In this document: positions 35,998 to 44,643 of the stretch, piece after piece
Numbering within the stretch: the stretch's first letter is position 1
Layout of the letters: every line of letters begins with the position of its first letter
Source of the DNA: Planctomycetota bacterium
Lineage (GTDB): Bacteria > Planctomycetota > Phycisphaerae > UBA1845 > UTPLA1
NCBI GenBank assembly: GCA_016235815.1
Contig: JACRIM010000048.1
Coordinates: forward strand, 1 to 64,000
Direction: 5' to 3'
Length of the DNA: 64,000 nucleotides
Position numbers and translations under genes: made by a program
The notes under the pieces: model-generated
The model's database searches: none
Told to the model about the DNA's origin: nothing
The model's input: only the letters and a program-made list of their open reading frames with translations

Positions 35998-36134
35998 TCG
36001 AGCAGATACAACGCCGTGATCACCGCCGCCGCCGTAAGCAGCATCACCAACGAGACACGAAGATCCGACGATTCAACGAGCCACTGCTCGAATCGCCGCT
36101 CATTGGAGTGCATGTCAGGCGCATGACCCGCCAT
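35979..36134 (-). CDS. Small single-pass membrane protein (51 aa)
   Basis: 51 aa. The polar N-terminal half (MAGHAPDMHSNERRFEQW) is followed by one predicted membrane helix (VSLVMLLTAAAVITALYLL) and a short DQRFAA end. GGGAG lies eight bases before the ATG at 36134. Its 3' end overlaps the 3' end of the cysteine desulfurase gene by 19 bp on the opposite strand. No homologue is recognised. The good ribosome-binding site and clean topology make it more than a chance frame. Confidence 0.45.
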   Translation of the reverse strand: MAGHAPDMHSNERRFEQWLVESSDLRVSLVMLLTAAAVITALYLLDQRFAA

Positions 36135-36296
36135 GGTTCCGACTCCCTACCCGGACCCCCAGTAAACTTATTATCGGCCGAAACATAGGCAGTCCGCTAG
36201 GGTTTCCACCTATGGCGTGTCCTTAACCTTTGGAGTGCCCCCCTGCAGACTCGCCTTTCGTTTGCCTACCCCACCCCGCACACGGATAATCCCACC

Positions 36297-37169
36297 ATGC
36301 CATCCACCCGCAATCGCCGGTTACGCGACCTCATCGCCGCCAAGACCGTCCAGATGCCCGGGGCCTTCAACGCCCTCGCTGCCCGCGCCATCGAGAAAGC
36401 CGGTTTCGAGGCCGTCTATGTCTCCGGGGCCGGACTTTCCAATGCGGTCTATGGCCTGCCCGATGTCGGACTCATTACTCTCACCGAGGCCGTCGCCCAT
36501 GCCAAAGCCATTTGTGCGGCCGTAACGGTCCCAGTCGTCGTCGATGGCGACACCGGTTTCGGCGAGGCCATCAACATGGCCCGCACCGTCGCGGAAATGG
36601 AGGCCGTCGGCGTTTCCGGCATTCACTTCGAGGATCAGGTCCTGCCAAAAAAGTGCGGCCACCTCGACGGCAAGGAATTGATTCCTGCCGAGGCCATGGC
36701 GGAAAAGCTCCGCGCGGCCTGCGCGGCCCGGCATGACAAAGACTTCCTTATCATCGCGAGGACCGATGCCCGAGGCGTCACGAATTTCGACGATGCCGTC
36801 GACCGCGCCAAGCGATACCTCGACGCCGGAGCGGATGCCATCTTCCCCGAGGCCATGCAATCAGCCGACGAACTGGCGGAATTCGCATCGAAGGTGAAGG
36901 CCCCGCTGCTGGCTAATATGACCGAATTCGGCAAGACGCCCCTGCTGCCACTGAAAGACCTGGAGCGCATGGGCTACCGCATGGTGATCTATCCCCAGTC
37001 GGCCCTGCGCGTGGCGTATGCCGCCATCGCGTCAATGTTGGCGGATTTGAAAAGCAAAGGCGACCAGAACGACTGGGTTTCGCGCATGCAGACGCGCAAG
37101 GAATTATACGCGTTGCTGGATTACGACGGACTCGACAAGATCGACAAGGCCGCCACGAAGCTGTCGTGA
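36297..37169 (+). CDS. prpB: Methylisocitrate lyase
   Basis: 290 aa. Cleaves 2-methylisocitrate to pyruvate and succinate in propionate catabolism. It carries the isocitrate-lyase superfamily signature KKCGH (118-122) with catalytic Cys120, and the Mg-binding VVDGDTGFG (81-89). The early motif MPGAFNALAARAIEKAGF is typical of PrpB. It forms an operon with the synthase that follows. A methylcitrate dehydratase (prpD or acnD) is not nearby. Confidence 0.9.
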   Translation: MPSTRNRRLRDLIAAKTVQMPGAFNALAARAIEKAGFEAVYVSGAGLSNAVYGLPDVGLITLTEAVAHAKAICAAVTVPVVVDGDTGFGEAINMARTVAEMEAVGVSGIHFEDQVLPKKCGHLDGKELIPAEAMAEKLRAACAARHDKDFLIIARTDARGVTNFDDAVDRAKRYLDAGADAIFPEAMQSADELAEFASKVKAPLLANMTEFGKTPLLPLKDLERMGYRMVIYPQSALRVAYAAIASMLADLKSKGDQNDWVSRMQTRKELYALLDYDGLDKIDKAATKLS

Positions 37170-37228
37170 GCCTGCAACAAAACAAAGTGGCGCGTGCACG
37201 CCAACGACCAGAACGGTTGGAGACACCA

Positions 37229-38374
37229 ATGAGCGAAGTAAAAGCCAAAGCCGGACTCGAAGGAATCGTCGCGGGCGACAGCGCCATCGCCGAGGTGACG
37301 CAACAAGGCCTGCGCTATCGCGGCTACGACATCGAAGACCTTGCCCGGAATGCGTGTTTCGAAGAAGTCGCGTATCTGCTCCTGCATGGCGAGCTGCCGA
37401 CCAAGGCGCAATTCGCCGCGTTCCGCTCGCGCGTGCAATCTGAGATGAAACTTCCGCCGCAAGTCGTTCGCGCCATTCAGGACATGCCGACGAGCATCCC
37501 ACCGATGGACATGCTGCGAAGCGCCGTCTCCCTCATGGGCCACTACGATGCCGACGCCCAGGACATGTCAAAGGCCGCGATGCTCCGCAAGAGCGAACGA
37601 CTGCTCGGCCAACTGCCGGTAGCCGTCGCGCTGTGGTGCCAGAAGACGGCGAAAGTCGCCGCCATGCCGCCCGACTCGAACCTCACCCTCGGCGCCAATC
37701 TTCTCAACATGATGCTCGGAAAAAAAGCCAGCCCGCTCGCCGGCAAGATCATGGATGGCACGCTCATCCTTTACGCCGAGCATGATTTCAATGCATCCAC
37801 ATTCACGGCACGCGGAATTACCTCCACGCTCTCCGACATGCACTCAGCCGTCACCGGCGCGATCGGCGCGCTCAAGGGTCCGCTTCATGGCGGCGCAAAC
37901 GAGGCCGCGATGAACCAATTCCTCGAAATCGAAAAGACCGGCAGCGCCACCAAGTGGTTCAACGACCTGCAGACACACAACAAAAATAACCCGAACAGCA
38001 AAAAACTCATTATGGGCTTCGGCCATCGCGTCTATAAGAATGGCGACCACCGCGCCGCCATGCTCCGCGAATGGTCCATGGAACTGTCCAAGGAAACCGG
38101 CCAGGGCAAATGGATCACCATGGCCGACGAGCTTCAGGCCCTCATGCTCAAGGAAAAGAACATCCACCCCAACCTGGATTACCCCGCCGCCCACGCCTAC
38201 TACCAGATGGGCATCCCCATCGACCTCTACACCCCGATCTTCGTCTGCAGCCGCATCACCGGCTGGTGCGCCCACATCATGGAACAGTTGGAACACAACC
38301 GCATCATCCGCCCCCTGTCCGACTACACCGGCCCGGCACTGCGAAAGGTCGTGCCGATGGCCCAACGCGGGTGA
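37229..38374 (+). CDS. prpC: 2-methylcitrate synthase / citrate synthase
   Basis: 381 aa. Condenses propionyl-CoA (or acetyl-CoA) with oxaloacetate. The catalytic residues correspond to His220 (GPLHGGAN), His266 (GFGHRVYK) and Asp317 (HPNLDYPAA). The short length and placement after prpB favour methylcitrate synthase, though such enzymes commonly also use acetyl-CoA. Start: ATG 37229 with GGAG six bases upstream; the frame also opens at a GTG (37166) overlapping the prpB stop. Confidence 0.87.
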   Translation: MSEVKAKAGLEGIVAGDSAIAEVTQQGLRYRGYDIEDLARNACFEEVAYLLLHGELPTKAQFAAFRSRVQSEMKLPPQVVRAIQDMPTSIPPMDMLRSAVSLMGHYDADAQDMSKAAMLRKSERLLGQLPVAVALWCQKTAKVAAMPPDSNLTLGANLLNMMLGKKASPLAGKIMDGTLILYAEHDFNASTFTARGITSTLSDMHSAVTGAIGALKGPLHGGANEAAMNQFLEIEKTGSATKWFNDLQTHNKNNPNSKKLIMGFGHRVYKNGDHRAAMLREWSMELSKETGQGKWITMADELQALMLKEKNIHPNLDYPAAHAYYQMGIPIDLYTPIFVCSRITGWCAHIMEQLEHNRIIRPLSDYTGPALRKVVPMAQRG

Positions 38375-38393
38375 TTTCCTCTGTTGCCGCTGG

Positions 38394-38413
38394 TATAATT
38401 AAGAGCCAGGAGA
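38394..38413 (+). promoter_or_regulatory. TATAAT box and ribosome-binding site of the toxin-antitoxin pair
   Basis: TATAAT at 38394-38399 lies 20 bp after the prpC stop. AGGAGA at 38408-38413 stands six bases before the TTG start at 38420. The -35 region is poor (GTGATT at about 17 bp). Confidence 0.45.
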
Positions 38414-38419
38414 ACTCCC

Positions 38420-38665
38420 TTGTACGAATATGGCGGCACAGCAAATGGAAAGCGAATCGACTTGGACGAGTCGGTTCCTTATGAAGCGGGCACCCGCGTA
38501 CGGATTCACATCTCCGCCGAAAACACGGACACGCCCCCGGCTGGATCACCGCAAGCCATCCTCGCCCTTGTCGGCACGATGAGCGAAGAGGAGGCCGAAG
38601 CGGTGCTTGCAACGTCCCGTGAGCTTCGGCGAATCGACCCCAAGCTCTGGTCTGATCGCCATTGA
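38420..38665 (+). CDS. Small protein preceding a PIN toxin, probable antitoxin
   Basis: 81 aa from a TTG start with a good ribosome-binding site. The first 30 residues (IDLDESVPYEAGTRVRIHI) resemble the beta-hairpin end of small antitoxin-associated proteins. The C-terminal half is acidic and helical (MSEEEAEAVLATSRELRRID) and could wrap a toxin. The stop codon overlaps the start of the PIN gene (TTGA), so the products are made together. No DNA-binding fold can be assigned by eye. Confidence 0.6.
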   Translation: MYEYGGTANGKRIDLDESVPYEAGTRVRIHISAENTDTPPAGSPQAILALVGTMSEEEAEAVLATSRELRRIDPKLWSDRH

Positions 38666-39075
38666 ATTATCTTCTCGATACAAACCACTGGAGCTTCCTG
38701 CAGCGCTCGAACCCTCGCGTTGTCAGCCGAATTTCTGCCCTGCCGCCGGATGCACGGATCTTCATGTCGGTCATCGTGCAGGCCGAATTATTGACGGGGA
38801 TCGAGCTAATCGGCGGCACAGCCCGCAAGCTTGAGCTGCGAAGCGCATACGAGACCGCGCTTAGGCAGTCGGCTCGAATTTTGCCAATCGATGCAGATGT
38901 CGTTCCCCGCTTTGCATCACTCTACGCTTACCTACGACGGATCGGGCAGCCCATCGGCGTCAATGACATGTGGATCGGCGCTACTGCCCTCACATACAAT
39001 CTCACCCTTGTGACCAGCGATCCAGATTTTGATCGCATTCCAGATCTCTCGCGTGAAAACTGGATAAAAGATTGA
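38662..39075 (+). CDS. PIN-domain ribonuclease (VapC-like toxin)
   Basis: 137 aa, whole-length PIN domain. The acidic metal-binding residues are all present: Asp6 (YLLDTNHW), Glu42 (VQAELLTG), Asp102 (NDMWIGATAL) and Asp120 (TSDPDF). VapC toxins cleave tRNA or rRNA until bound by their antitoxin. The start is a TTG overlapping the preceding stop codon, the tight coupling expected of a toxin-antitoxin operon. Confidence 0.82.
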   Translation: MNYLLDTNHWSFLQRSNPRVVSRISALPPDARIFMSVIVQAELLTGIELIGGTARKLELRSAYETALRQSARILPIDADVVPRFASLYAYLRRIGQPIGVNDMWIGATALTYNLTLVTSDPDFDRIPDLSRENWIKD

Positions 39076-39103
39076 TCTGGACTAGTGCGACCCCTTACAA
39101 CGC

Positions 39104-39550
39104 ATGGACGTCCGCTCCGCCATCCTCCAACGTATCAACGACCGATTCATGCGGTTCCGCGCCGCCTTTGAACGCTTCAACGATGAAGCCGCCGAGCGCG
39201 AAATGGTCGGCAAGACCTGGAACGTCCGAGACCTCGCCGGCCATCTCACCCATTGGACCGCCGAAGCCGCCGTTCGCATCCCCGAACTCGCCGCCGGCAA
39301 GCCCGCCGTCGCCTACGACTTCGACAAAGTCAACGCCGACGTCTATCGCAAGTACCGTCGAATGTCCTTCGTGATGCTCCTGCCCCAGCTCCGCGCCGCC
39401 GAGGATCGGCTGCTCGCCGCGCTGAAAACCGTCCCCGAGTCCCACTTCATCGGCGAAACCCCCGTTCGCGATTGGATCGACGAAGGCGTCATCGGCCACT
39501 ACGACCACCACTGGCCCGGCCTGATGACGGCAGCGCAACGGAACCACTGA
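39104..39550 (+). CDS. DinB-like four-helix protein
   Basis: 148 aa. The sequence reads as a four-helix bundle with His residues placed as in the metal site of the DinB/YfiT-like superfamily: LAGHLTHWT (around 45-53) and IGHYDHHWPG (near the C-terminus). Many members are thiol-dependent S-transferases or metal-binding proteins; this one cannot be assigned a substrate. It stands alone between the toxin-antitoxin pair and mgtE. Confidence 0.65.
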   Translation: MDVRSAILQRINDRFMRFRAAFERFNDEAAEREMVGKTWNVRDLAGHLTHWTAEAAVRIPELAAGKPAVAYDFDKVNADVYRKYRRMSFVMLLPQLRAAEDRLLAALKTVPESHFIGETPVRDWIDEGVIGHYDHHWPGLMTAAQRNH

Positions 39551-39581
39551 GACACGCCTTGTGGCCGAAGCCGGGCTGCCA

Positions 39582-39648
39582 TTTCGACTTTTCGATCTTT
39601 CGACTTTTCGACGTTTCGGCTTTTCACCCTCCAACGTTTTGACTTTTC
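39582..39648. repeat. TTCGACTTT-type tandem repeat, copy 3
   Basis: Several imperfect units (TTTCGACTTTTCGATC, TTCGACGTTTCGGC, TTTTGACTTTTCCC) in the gap between DinB and mgtE. The longest copy of the repeat seen at 690-720 and 9391-9434. No magnesium riboswitch structure was recognised around it. Confidence 0.65.
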
Positions 39649-39673
39649 CCCCAATCGGCGGTTTCCTTCCCGG

Positions 39674-41086
39674 ATGCTCGGCGACCTACTACAACCGGAG
39701 ATCGAGGAGTTGATTGAGGCGCGCGACTTCACCGCGCTACGCGAAGCCCTTGCCGACCTCCCGCCCGAAGACATCGCCGATCTCTTCTCCGATCTCCCGC
39801 CCGAGCATGTCGCCGTCATCTTTCGCATTCTTCCTCGCGACAAGGCCACCGATGTCTTCGCTCACTTGCCCGTGGAGTCCCAGGAATCGGCACTGAAAGC
39901 CCTCGGCCAGGAACAAGTCGCCGCCGTCCTCAACGACATGGCCGCCGACGACCGTACGGCCCTGCTCGAAGAAATGCCCGGCGAGGCGTCACAACGACTG
40001 ATCAATCTGCTCTCGCCTGACGAGCGAAAGATCGCCGTCAAGCTGCTCGGCTATCCCGAAGAATCCATCGGCCGCCGCATGACGCCCGAATACGTGTCCA
40101 TTCGCGAAGATTGGACGATCTCCCACGTCTTCAGCCATCTGCGCAACGTCGGCAAGGAAAAGGATTCGCTCAACGTCGTCTACGTCACCGATGCGAAGGG
40201 CCACCTCATCGACGACATTCGCCTGCGCGACATCGTCGTCGCCGACCCCAACGAGACCGTCACCGACATCATGGACGGCAACTTTGTCTTTCTAAAGGCC
40301 CACGACGACCAGGAAGAAGCAGTCCGAGCCTTTAAGAAATACGACCGCAGCGTGCTCCCCGTCGTCGATTCCGACAATGTCCTCGTCGGCATTGTGACCG
40401 TCGACGACGTGCTCGACGTCGCCGAACAAGAGGAAACCGAAGACGTCCAAAAGATGGCCGCCGTTGCCGCCCTCGATGCCCCTTATCTCGCCATCGACTT
40501 CGTCACCATGATGAAAAAGCGGGCCGGCTGGCTCATGGTGCTGTTCGTCGGCGAGCTTTTCACCGCCACGGCCATGGGCTACTTCGAACACGAGATCGAA
40601 CGTGTCATCGCCCTCACGCTTTTCATCCCGCTCATCATGAGCAGCGGAGGCAATGCCGGCTCGCAAGGGTCATCGCTGGTCATTCGTGCCCTGGCCCTCG
40701 GAGAAATCAATATCTCGGACTGGTGGCGGATCATGCGACGAGAAGTCATGTCCGGCCTCGTCCTCGGCTCCATCCTCGGCGTCGCGGCCGTGATTCGAAT
40801 TGTCTTCTGGCCGTGGCGCGTGGAACAATACGGCGAGCACTACGCCATGATCGGCTTCGCCGTGGGTACCAGCCTCGTTGGCGTGGTGCTGTGGGGAACG
40901 GTTGTTGGATCGATGCTGCCGGTTCTGCTTCGCCGTCTTGGCTTCGACCCTGCCGTCTCATCGGCTCCCTTTGTCGCGACGCTGGTGGACGTGACCGGCA
41001 TCGTCATTTACTTTCTCGCGGCCCGAATTATCCTGAGCCACACATTCAATTTCGCCGGCGCGCTGCCGACGACCATGCCATCATAG
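39674..41086 (+). CDS. mgtE: Magnesium transporter MgtE
   Basis: 470 aa. The N-terminal superhelical domain shows its internal repeats (LPPEDIADLFSDLPPEHVAV). Two CBS domains follow (about 135-255). Five membrane helices start at about residue 283 and include the pore signature LTLFIPLIMSSGGNAGSQGS. MgtE is a homodimeric Mg2+-selective channel gated by cytosolic Mg2+ through the CBS domains. Length and order are normal. The ATG has no obvious Shine-Dalgarno. Confidence 0.93.
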   Translation: MLGDLLQPEIEELIEARDFTALREALADLPPEDIADLFSDLPPEHVAVIFRILPRDKATDVFAHLPVESQESALKALGQEQVAAVLNDMAADDRTALLEEMPGEASQRLINLLSPDERKIAVKLLGYPEESIGRRMTPEYVSIREDWTISHVFSHLRNVGKEKDSLNVVYVTDAKGHLIDDIRLRDIVVADPNETVTDIMDGNFVFLKAHDDQEEAVRAFKKYDRSVLPVVDSDNVLVGIVTVDDVLDVAEQEETEDVQKMAAVAALDAPYLAIDFVTMMKKRAGWLMVLFVGELFTATAMGYFEHEIERVIALTLFIPLIMSSGGNAGSQGSSLVIRALALGEINISDWWRIMRREVMSGLVLGSILGVAAVIRIVFWPWRVEQYGEHYAMIGFAVGTSLVGVVLWGTVVGSMLPVLLRRLGFDPAVSSAPFVATLVDVTGIVIYFLAARIILSHTFNFAGALPTTMPS

Positions 41087-41233
41087 ATTCGCCGCCAAAA
41101 ACGCTAATACCGTCGCCCGATAGCTCTGCGTGTATTCCAACTGCCAAATCGCCCCGTCACGGGTTCACCCATCGGCCCCCAGGATTCAAACACGCACGCG
41201 GCGTTTGCCGGCCCCGCGAGCCTCCTCACTATG

Positions 41234-41896
41234 TCACGGCGCGACCGAGCCTTCCCGCTTCTTCGCCGCCCGCGCCCTGTAGAACTCAATCGCCATCGGC
41301 AGTACGGAAATGAAAATGATCGCGAGGATCACCAACTCGAAGTTTTTCTTCACGAATGGCAGGTTCCCAAAGAAATACCCCGCGAACAGGCAAATCGCCA
41401 CCCACGCGATGCCGCCAATCACGTTGTACGCAAAGAATCGGCTGTACGACATCGTCCCCACACCCGCCACAAACGGCGCAAACGTCCGCACGATCGGTAC
41501 AAACCGGGCAATGATGATCGTCTTGCCGCCATACTTCTCGTAGAAGGCGTGCGTCTTATCGAGATATTCTTTCTTGAAGATGCGGCTGTTCGGATTCTTC
41601 AGCACCTTCGGGCCAAGAAACTTTCCAATCGCGTAGTTCACGCCATCGCCGACCACCGCCGCAACGCTCAGCAGCAGAAAGAGCAGCCACGGATCAAGCG
41701 ACCCCTTCGCCGACATCGCCCCCGCCGCAAACAGCAGCGAATCCCCCGGTAGAAACGGCGTCACAACAAGGCCCGTCTCGCAAAAAATGATCGCGAGAAG
41801 GATCGCATACGTCCACGTACCATAGTTCCGGCACACATCATCAAGATGCTTGTCCAGGTGCAGGAAGATATCAACGGCCTGATGCAGGAGGTCCAT
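41234..41896 (-). CDS. DedA family membrane protein
   Basis: 220 aa. The family hallmarks are an acidic residue in the first amphipathic segment ([19 protein letters not shown]) and the motif [21 protein letters not shown]. About five hydrophobic segments and a basic C-terminal tail are present. DedA proteins are lipid scramblase-like transporters, several of them recycling undecaprenyl phosphate. The gene lies 90 bp beyond a three-gene minus-strand operon and may be part of it. Confidence 0.9.
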   Translation of the reverse strand: MDLLHQAVDIFLHLDKHLDDVCRNYGTWTYAILLAIIFCETGLVVTPFLPGDSLLFAAGAMSAKGSLDPWLLFLLLSVAAVVGDGVNYAIGKFLGPKVLKNPNSRIFKKEYLDKTHAFYEKYGGKTIIIARFVPIVRTFAPFVAGVGTMSYSRFFAYNVIGGIAWVAICLFAGYFFGNLPFVKKNFELVILAIIFISVLPMAIEFYRARAAKKREGSVAP

Positions 41897-41986
41897 GCAG
41901 GGGTTGTCCTCTAATGTTGTAGGGGATGGATGGTAGGGCAGATGGGTGGACCGGTCGAGATAGTTGCGTCAAACAATAAAAAGTCA

Positions 41987-42829
41987 CTATCCCAGCAGCC
42001 GATCAATGGGTACCGGGCCCGCCGGATGCGTAGATAATGCTCCCATAAGAAGCGCCTCAATGAATTTGTACGGCTCGGAAATACCTCGGAGGTGAACTGA
42101 CTCATCTCGCCCATGAGAACATATCTCAACTTTTTCTTTGTCGAAGCGAACATGAATTCTCGCGTCCCTGAGGTTCCATCGAGAAAACAATCTGACCCGT
42201 TTCATCAACGGCGAGAATTGCATTATGTCTAATTGGCCGGGAATGATGCGATAGTAGGTCGGAGCCAGTAGAGACACACCCCAGAGAATCGGAATGCCGA
42301 GAAACGGCGCAAAGCCGCTAACGATCATGATTTCTCCTGCGACGGGTACAAACACGCTAATGATAGCAATGATGGCGGCGCCGACACAACAACCGAGGAT
42401 CCCCATGAGCCATACAGGGGCCCCTGCGTAACCTCGTTGAAAGATGATCGGCTCGAATGCAACGTTTTGCGGTACGGAGAGACGTCTGATCTCGCTTGGA
42501 TGCCCCGTGATAGAGATGCGAGCCCGATCGCTTGGCATCAGGGGCAGTGTTGGTTCCTTGACTTCTCTGCTGCCTTTTTGGGCGTATTGCATGGCGAAAA
42601 TGCCCACCAACGCATAGGCCACAAGCCCAATTAGAGTACCAACGTTGCAAAAAAAGTAATGCAGGAGCCCGAAGCTCAGCAAAATAAGAAGAAACAGGGC
42701 CAAGTTTAGGAATTCACGATGGGGCTTCTCTGGCAGTTGCGAGTATCGAATTACAGGAAAATATGAAATCGGCTCCACGTAATCAGGTGGCGTGTTGTCG
42801 CCTCCACTTCCCGCCTGCTGCTCGGACAT
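41987..42829 (-). CDS. Membrane protein of unknown function
   Basis: 280 aa with two pairs of membrane helices (about 42-80 and 139-190). Each is followed by a soluble, beta-rich stretch; the last 90 residues read like a small PH-like domain (RVRLFSRWNLRDARIHVRFD). Base composition is visibly more AT-rich than its neighbours, suggesting recent acquisition. GGAGG lies five bases before the ATG. The gene begins 17 bp after the redoxin/cytochrome gene, so it is the third gene of the XRE-S24 operon. No family recognised. Confidence 0.65.
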   Translation of the reverse strand: MSEQQAGSGGDNTPPDYVEPISYFPVIRYSQLPEKPHREFLNLALFLLILLSFGLLHYFFCNVGTLIGLVAYALVGIFAMQYAQKGSREVKEPTLPLMPSDRARISITGHPSEIRRLSVPQNVAFEPIIFQRGYAGAPVWLMGILGCCVGAAIIAIISVFVPVAGEIMIVSGFAPFLGIPILWGVSLLAPTYYRIIPGQLDIMQFSPLMKRVRLFSRWNLRDARIHVRFDKEKVEICSHGRDESVHLRGISEPYKFIEALLMGALSTHPAGPVPIDRLLG

Positions 42830-42846
42830 GAACGCCTCCTTGCCCC

Positions 42847-44643
42847 CTACCGCGCCTTCTCCACCTCAAACACCGCCATAAACGCCTCATCCTGCGCACG
42901 CGGGCCCATCTCCACCGTCGCCTCCGGATCGGGGTTCGACAAGTGCCCCTTCGAATTGTCCCACGCACACCCCACGCTGATGTGCATCCCCGCCGAGATC
43001 GGCAGCCCCTCGCCCCGCTCATACCGAATCGGCCACCGAAAATCGTACCGCTCGGCAAGGAAGATCAACTCCTCGCGCCCGTCCGGCCAGCCAATCGCAA
43101 TCTCCACCGATTTGCCGCGCGACCGCATATACGGCATCACCGATCGCATCACCATCGCCTCGTTCACCGTGAACGTGATGCGCTGCTCGAAGTGCCACTC
43201 CCCCGGCGTGATCTTCACGTCGCGCTCCGTCACCACCAGCGACGACACCACCGACACCGGCGGCTCCGCCGCAAACCGCATCGCCACACGCAGCCGCGAC
43301 CCCTTCGCCCGCCCCATCGGCCGCGCATACAAATCAACAACCAGCAACGACCCGGCCGGCAGTTTGCGCGCCGTGCCCGGCGCATAACGAATCACTCCCT
43401 GCGCCGGGCTGAACACACCAAGCAATTCCAAGTCCGTCGGCATCGCATCGAGCGCCGGGTACGTCGCCCCCGGCGGCAGGATCCACACCAGCGCATGATG
43501 CACCGTGTCGCGCTCCATCGGCCGAAACTCCACCGCGCTGATCCACTTCTCCTCGTCAACACCCGTCGGCACCACAAACCGCCCATACTGCAACGGCCCA
43601 TTCACCGGCAACACCAGCGGCGGCGTTGCCACGATCAAATCCGGATCGCCAATCAGCCACGTCCCCGACAGCGGCGGAATCACCGGCCCATCCGCGCGAT
43701 TCCCCGCCGGCCGTTCCGATTGCAACCACGCCAGCATCGCCGCACGATCCTCCTCCGAAAGCGCCGGATCATTCGTCCATGGGTTCGGCTTGCCCGCCTC
43801 CTGCTTCAACACATGCCCCGGCGGCATCAGCCGATCGCGCACCACGGCCTCGATCATCTGCACGCGCCCCTTCACCGACTCCATCGTCTCCAATGAAAAC
43901 GGTGCGACGCCGCCCTGCCGATGACACGACACACATTTCGCCGCCATGATGTGCGCCACGCGCCCGTAATACGTCAGCGCGTCCGCCGGCTTTGTCGTCG
44001 CCCGCTCGCGATCCAGCACACAGCCCGGCGCATACGTCGCCTGCACCGCCGGCTTTTTCCCGGCGATCACCGCATCGAGCGCCTCGCGAAGATACTGCCG
44101 CTTCGGCGCATCCTGTGCCACCCCCACGCCATACTGATCGTCGACCGCACCGCGATACACCAGCGTGCGCGCAGCATCCAGCACGAACACCTCCGTCGTC
44201 GTCCGCGCATCCAGCGCCCGGCGCACCGCGTGCTGCCGATCCGCCACGTACGGTCCATCAAAGCCCACCAGCCGGATCATTGCCTGCATCTCCGCCGCCT
44301 TTTCAGCATCGACGCAGTTCACAAACACAAACGCAATGCCGCGCTTGGCGTATTCGTCCTCGATGCCTGCCACCCGTGGCCCATACCGGATCGCCAGCGG
44401 ACACTCCGCGCTCGTCATGCAAATCGCGATGCCCTTGCGACCGCCCAGCAACTTCACAAAACTCGTCGCCGCGCCCCCCATCGGCTCAATCGCCATGTCC
44501 GGCACGACCCGCCCCACACCCAGCGCCTTGGCATCTTCCTCCCCCGTCGTCCGCCGCATCGGCGTGTCATCCGACTCCGCCGCAAGCGCCGCGACACCAA
44601 GCGCGCACGCCATCACCCAAAAACCGATCATCGTCTTCGTCAT
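42847..44643 (-). CDS. Exported redoxin - cytochrome c - copper monooxygenase-like fusion
   Basis: 598 aa. A signal peptide (about 1-23) leads a thioredoxin-fold domain with one candidate Cys (SAECPLAIRYGP, Cys81), so it lacks a CxxC pair. A cytochrome c segment has the heme motif CVSCH (237-241). From about 340 the sequence resembles copper type II ascorbate-dependent monooxygenases, with RDTVHHALVWILPP (His382, His383) and GMHISVGCAWDN. Comparable fusions occur in planctomycetes. The likely location is the periplasm, passing electrons from the heme to the copper site. The ATG overlaps the repressor stop (ATGA). The heme axial Met is not assigned. Confidence 0.75.
   Translation of the reverse strand: MTKTMIGFWVMACALGVAALAAESDDTPMRRTTGEEDAKALGVGRVVPDMAIEPMGGAATSFVKLLGGRKGIAICMTSAECPLAIRYGPRVAGIEDEYAKRGIAFVFVNCVDAEKAAEMQAMIRLVGFDGPYVADRQHAVRRALDARTTTEVFVLDAARTLVYRGAVDDQYGVGVAQDAPKRQYLREALDAVIAGKKPAVQATYAPGCVLDRERATTKPADALTYYGRVAHIMAAKCVSCHRQGGVAPFSLETMESVKGRVQMIEAVVRDRLMPPGHVLKQEAGKPNPWTNDPALSEEDRAAMLAWLQSERPAGNRADGPVIPPLSGTWLIGDPDLIVATPPLVLPVNGPLQYGRFVVPTGVDEEKWISAVEFRPMERDTVHHALVWILPPGATYPALDAMPTDLELLGVFSPAQGVIRYAPGTARKLPAGSLLVVDLYARPMGRAKGSRLRVAMRFAAEPPVSVVSSLVVTERDVKITPGEWHFEQRITFTVNEAMVMRSVMPYMRSRGKSVEIAIGWPDGREELIFLAERYDFRWPIRYERGEGLPISAGMHISVGCAWDNSKGHLSNPDPEATVEMGPRAQDEAFMAVFEVEKAR

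Noticed and set aside
39551-39673. Magnesium riboswitch upstream of mgtE
   Set aside because: The gap is mostly TTCGACTTT repeat; no M-box elements were seen.
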